From: Acidobacteriota bacterium
Lineage (GTDB): Bacteria > Actinomycetota > Acidimicrobiia > Spongiisociales > UBA5794
Assembly (NCBI GenBank): GCA_022574065.1
Contig: JACZST010000135.1
Location: 1 to 5,599, forward strand
DNA: 5,599 bases
Direction: 5' to 3'
The notes beneath the pieces are model-generated. The model was not told the origin of the DNA, searched no databases, and saw only the letters and a program-made list of their open reading frames with translations. How positions within the stretch are numbered: position 1 is the stretch's first letter; each line of letters opens with the position of its first letter. The position numbers and the translations under genes are program-made. Below, piece by piece: positions 5,360 to 5,599 of the stretch.

Positions 5360-5403
5360 ATGACGCCAGCCTGAGCGGGGCATGAGAAGAGGCTGAGAAG
5401 CCC
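5360..5403 (-). promoter_or_regulatory. Candidate OmpR/PhoP-family response-regulator operator: four 11-bp-phased direct repeats
   Basis: On the + strand the units are ATGACGCCAGC, CTGAGCGGGGC, ATGAGAAGAGG and CTGAGAAGCCC, each exactly 11 bp long (5360-5403), with TGA[G/C] at 5361, 5372, 5383 and 5394. The two strongest read TTCTCA-N5-TTCTCA on the - strand, the geometry of PhoP boxes (two hexamers, 5-bp gap). OmpR-family regulators bind such head-to-tail repeats as dimers. The array lies 45-88 bp before the ATG at 5315 and reaches its -35 region; a probable histidine kinase gene sits about 120 bp upstream. Confidence 0.5.
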
Positions 5404-5410
5404 GCAGCCA

Positions 5411-5442
5411 AGTAGAGCAGTAGCGAAGTAGAGCAGTAGCGA
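5411..5442 (+). repeat. 16-bp direct tandem repeat, two perfect copies
   Basis: AGTAGAGCAGTAGCGA occurs at 5411-5426 and again at 5427-5442 with no difference. Each 16-mer splits into two related 8-mers, AGTAGAGC and AGTAGCGA. These resemble AGTAGATC, the unit of the neighbouring array read on the opposite strand, so the two arrays are inverted relatives (24 of 32 positions match). Confidence 0.95.
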
Positions 5443-5450
5443 AGGCAGAC

Positions 5451-5510
5451 ACTGATCTACTGATCTACTGATCTACTGATCTACTGATCTACTGATCTAC
5501 TGATCTACTG
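5451..5510. repeat. 8-bp tandem repeat (ACTGATCT), seven full copies plus a half copy
   Basis: Seven perfect ACTGATCT units run from 5451 to 5506 and a partial ACTG follows to 5510. The array lies in the gap between the probable kinase stop (5526) and the next - strand gene, outside any coding frame. Perfect copies imply recent expansion by slippage and likely length variation. With the diverged inverted copy at 5411-5442 it can fold into a long imperfect hairpin (12 of 13 pairs in the best segment) with an 8-nt loop region at 5443-5450. Confidence 0.97.
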
Positions 5511-5525
5511 TATCGGTGCGCGCTC

Positions 5526-5599
5526 TCAGCCGCCGGCGACGGGGATCTTGAAGCCGACCACAGCCCCACCGTCGGGCGCGGCCTCGACAAAGACCTCCC
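5526..5599 (-). CDS. Probable sensor histidine kinase, last 23 codons; 5' end outside window
   Basis: The - strand frame ends at a TGA (5528-5526) and is open to the window edge. The visible residues are EVFVEAAPDGG followed by AVVGFKIPVAGG. This fits the end of a HATPase_c domain, where GGxVxVExxPxGGxxFxxxLP closes the ATP-binding fold. Only the C-terminus is visible, so the sensor part and partner regulator cannot be described. Its short end and direction fit a two-component operon whose downstream neighbour is the secreted protein at 4761-5315. Confidence 0.6.
   Translation of the reverse strand, partial: EVFVEAAPDGGAVVGFKIPVAGG

Noticed and set aside
5451..5510. The 8-bp array as a CRISPR array
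   Set aside because: Units are 8 bp and directly adjacent with no spacers, and no cas gene is present; it is a simple tandem repeat.

Overview
The window is high-GC bacterial DNA with tightly packed genes, GTG and TTG starts, start-stop overlaps and strong GC bias at third codon positions. Together with a DUF5667-like membrane protein beside an ECF sigma factor and a candidate leaderless gene, this suggests an actinobacterium (Actinomycetota, possibly an Acidimicrobiia-type lineage). The lineage is an inference; no rRNA or other marker gene is present.

Positions 1-2548 (+ strand) hold the end of an operon of three genes joined by 4-bp start-stop overlaps: an AI-2E family (PerM-like) membrane transporter cut by the window edge, a lipocalin-like domain protein, and a complete PuuC-type NAD(P)-dependent aldehyde dehydrogenase. 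A perfect 11-bp GC-rich hairpin lies across the last codons of the dehydrogenase gene. A degenerate 7-bp-periodic palindromic stretch follows it.

Positions 2549-4529 (+ strand) hold a self-contained regulatory module: a secreted protein with an Asp-Arg-Pro-Thr repeat tract and a Cys/His-rich tail, an ECF-type RNA polymerase sigma factor, and a single-pass membrane protein with a DUF5667-like extracellular region that is probably the sigma factor's regulator. The last two genes overlap by 11 bp. The extracellular tails of the first and third proteins share a short two-cysteine motif, the least expected protein-level signal in the window.

Positions 4530-5599 hold a 55-residue protein on the + strand that looks leaderless and faintly resembles DUF1992. 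Convergent to it, on the - strand, is a secreted protein with three DG-x-[I/L] helix-turn repeats. Its promoter region carries four 11-bp-phased TGA[G/C] units, the layout expected for an OmpR/PhoP-family response regulator. Farther upstream are a perfect 8-bp tandem array (7.5 copies), a diverged inverted copy of the same unit, and the last codons of a probable sensor histidine kinase on the same strand. The right end therefore looks like a two-component system with an adjacent regulated secreted protein. No CRISPR array, transposase, tRNA or rRNA gene was seen.
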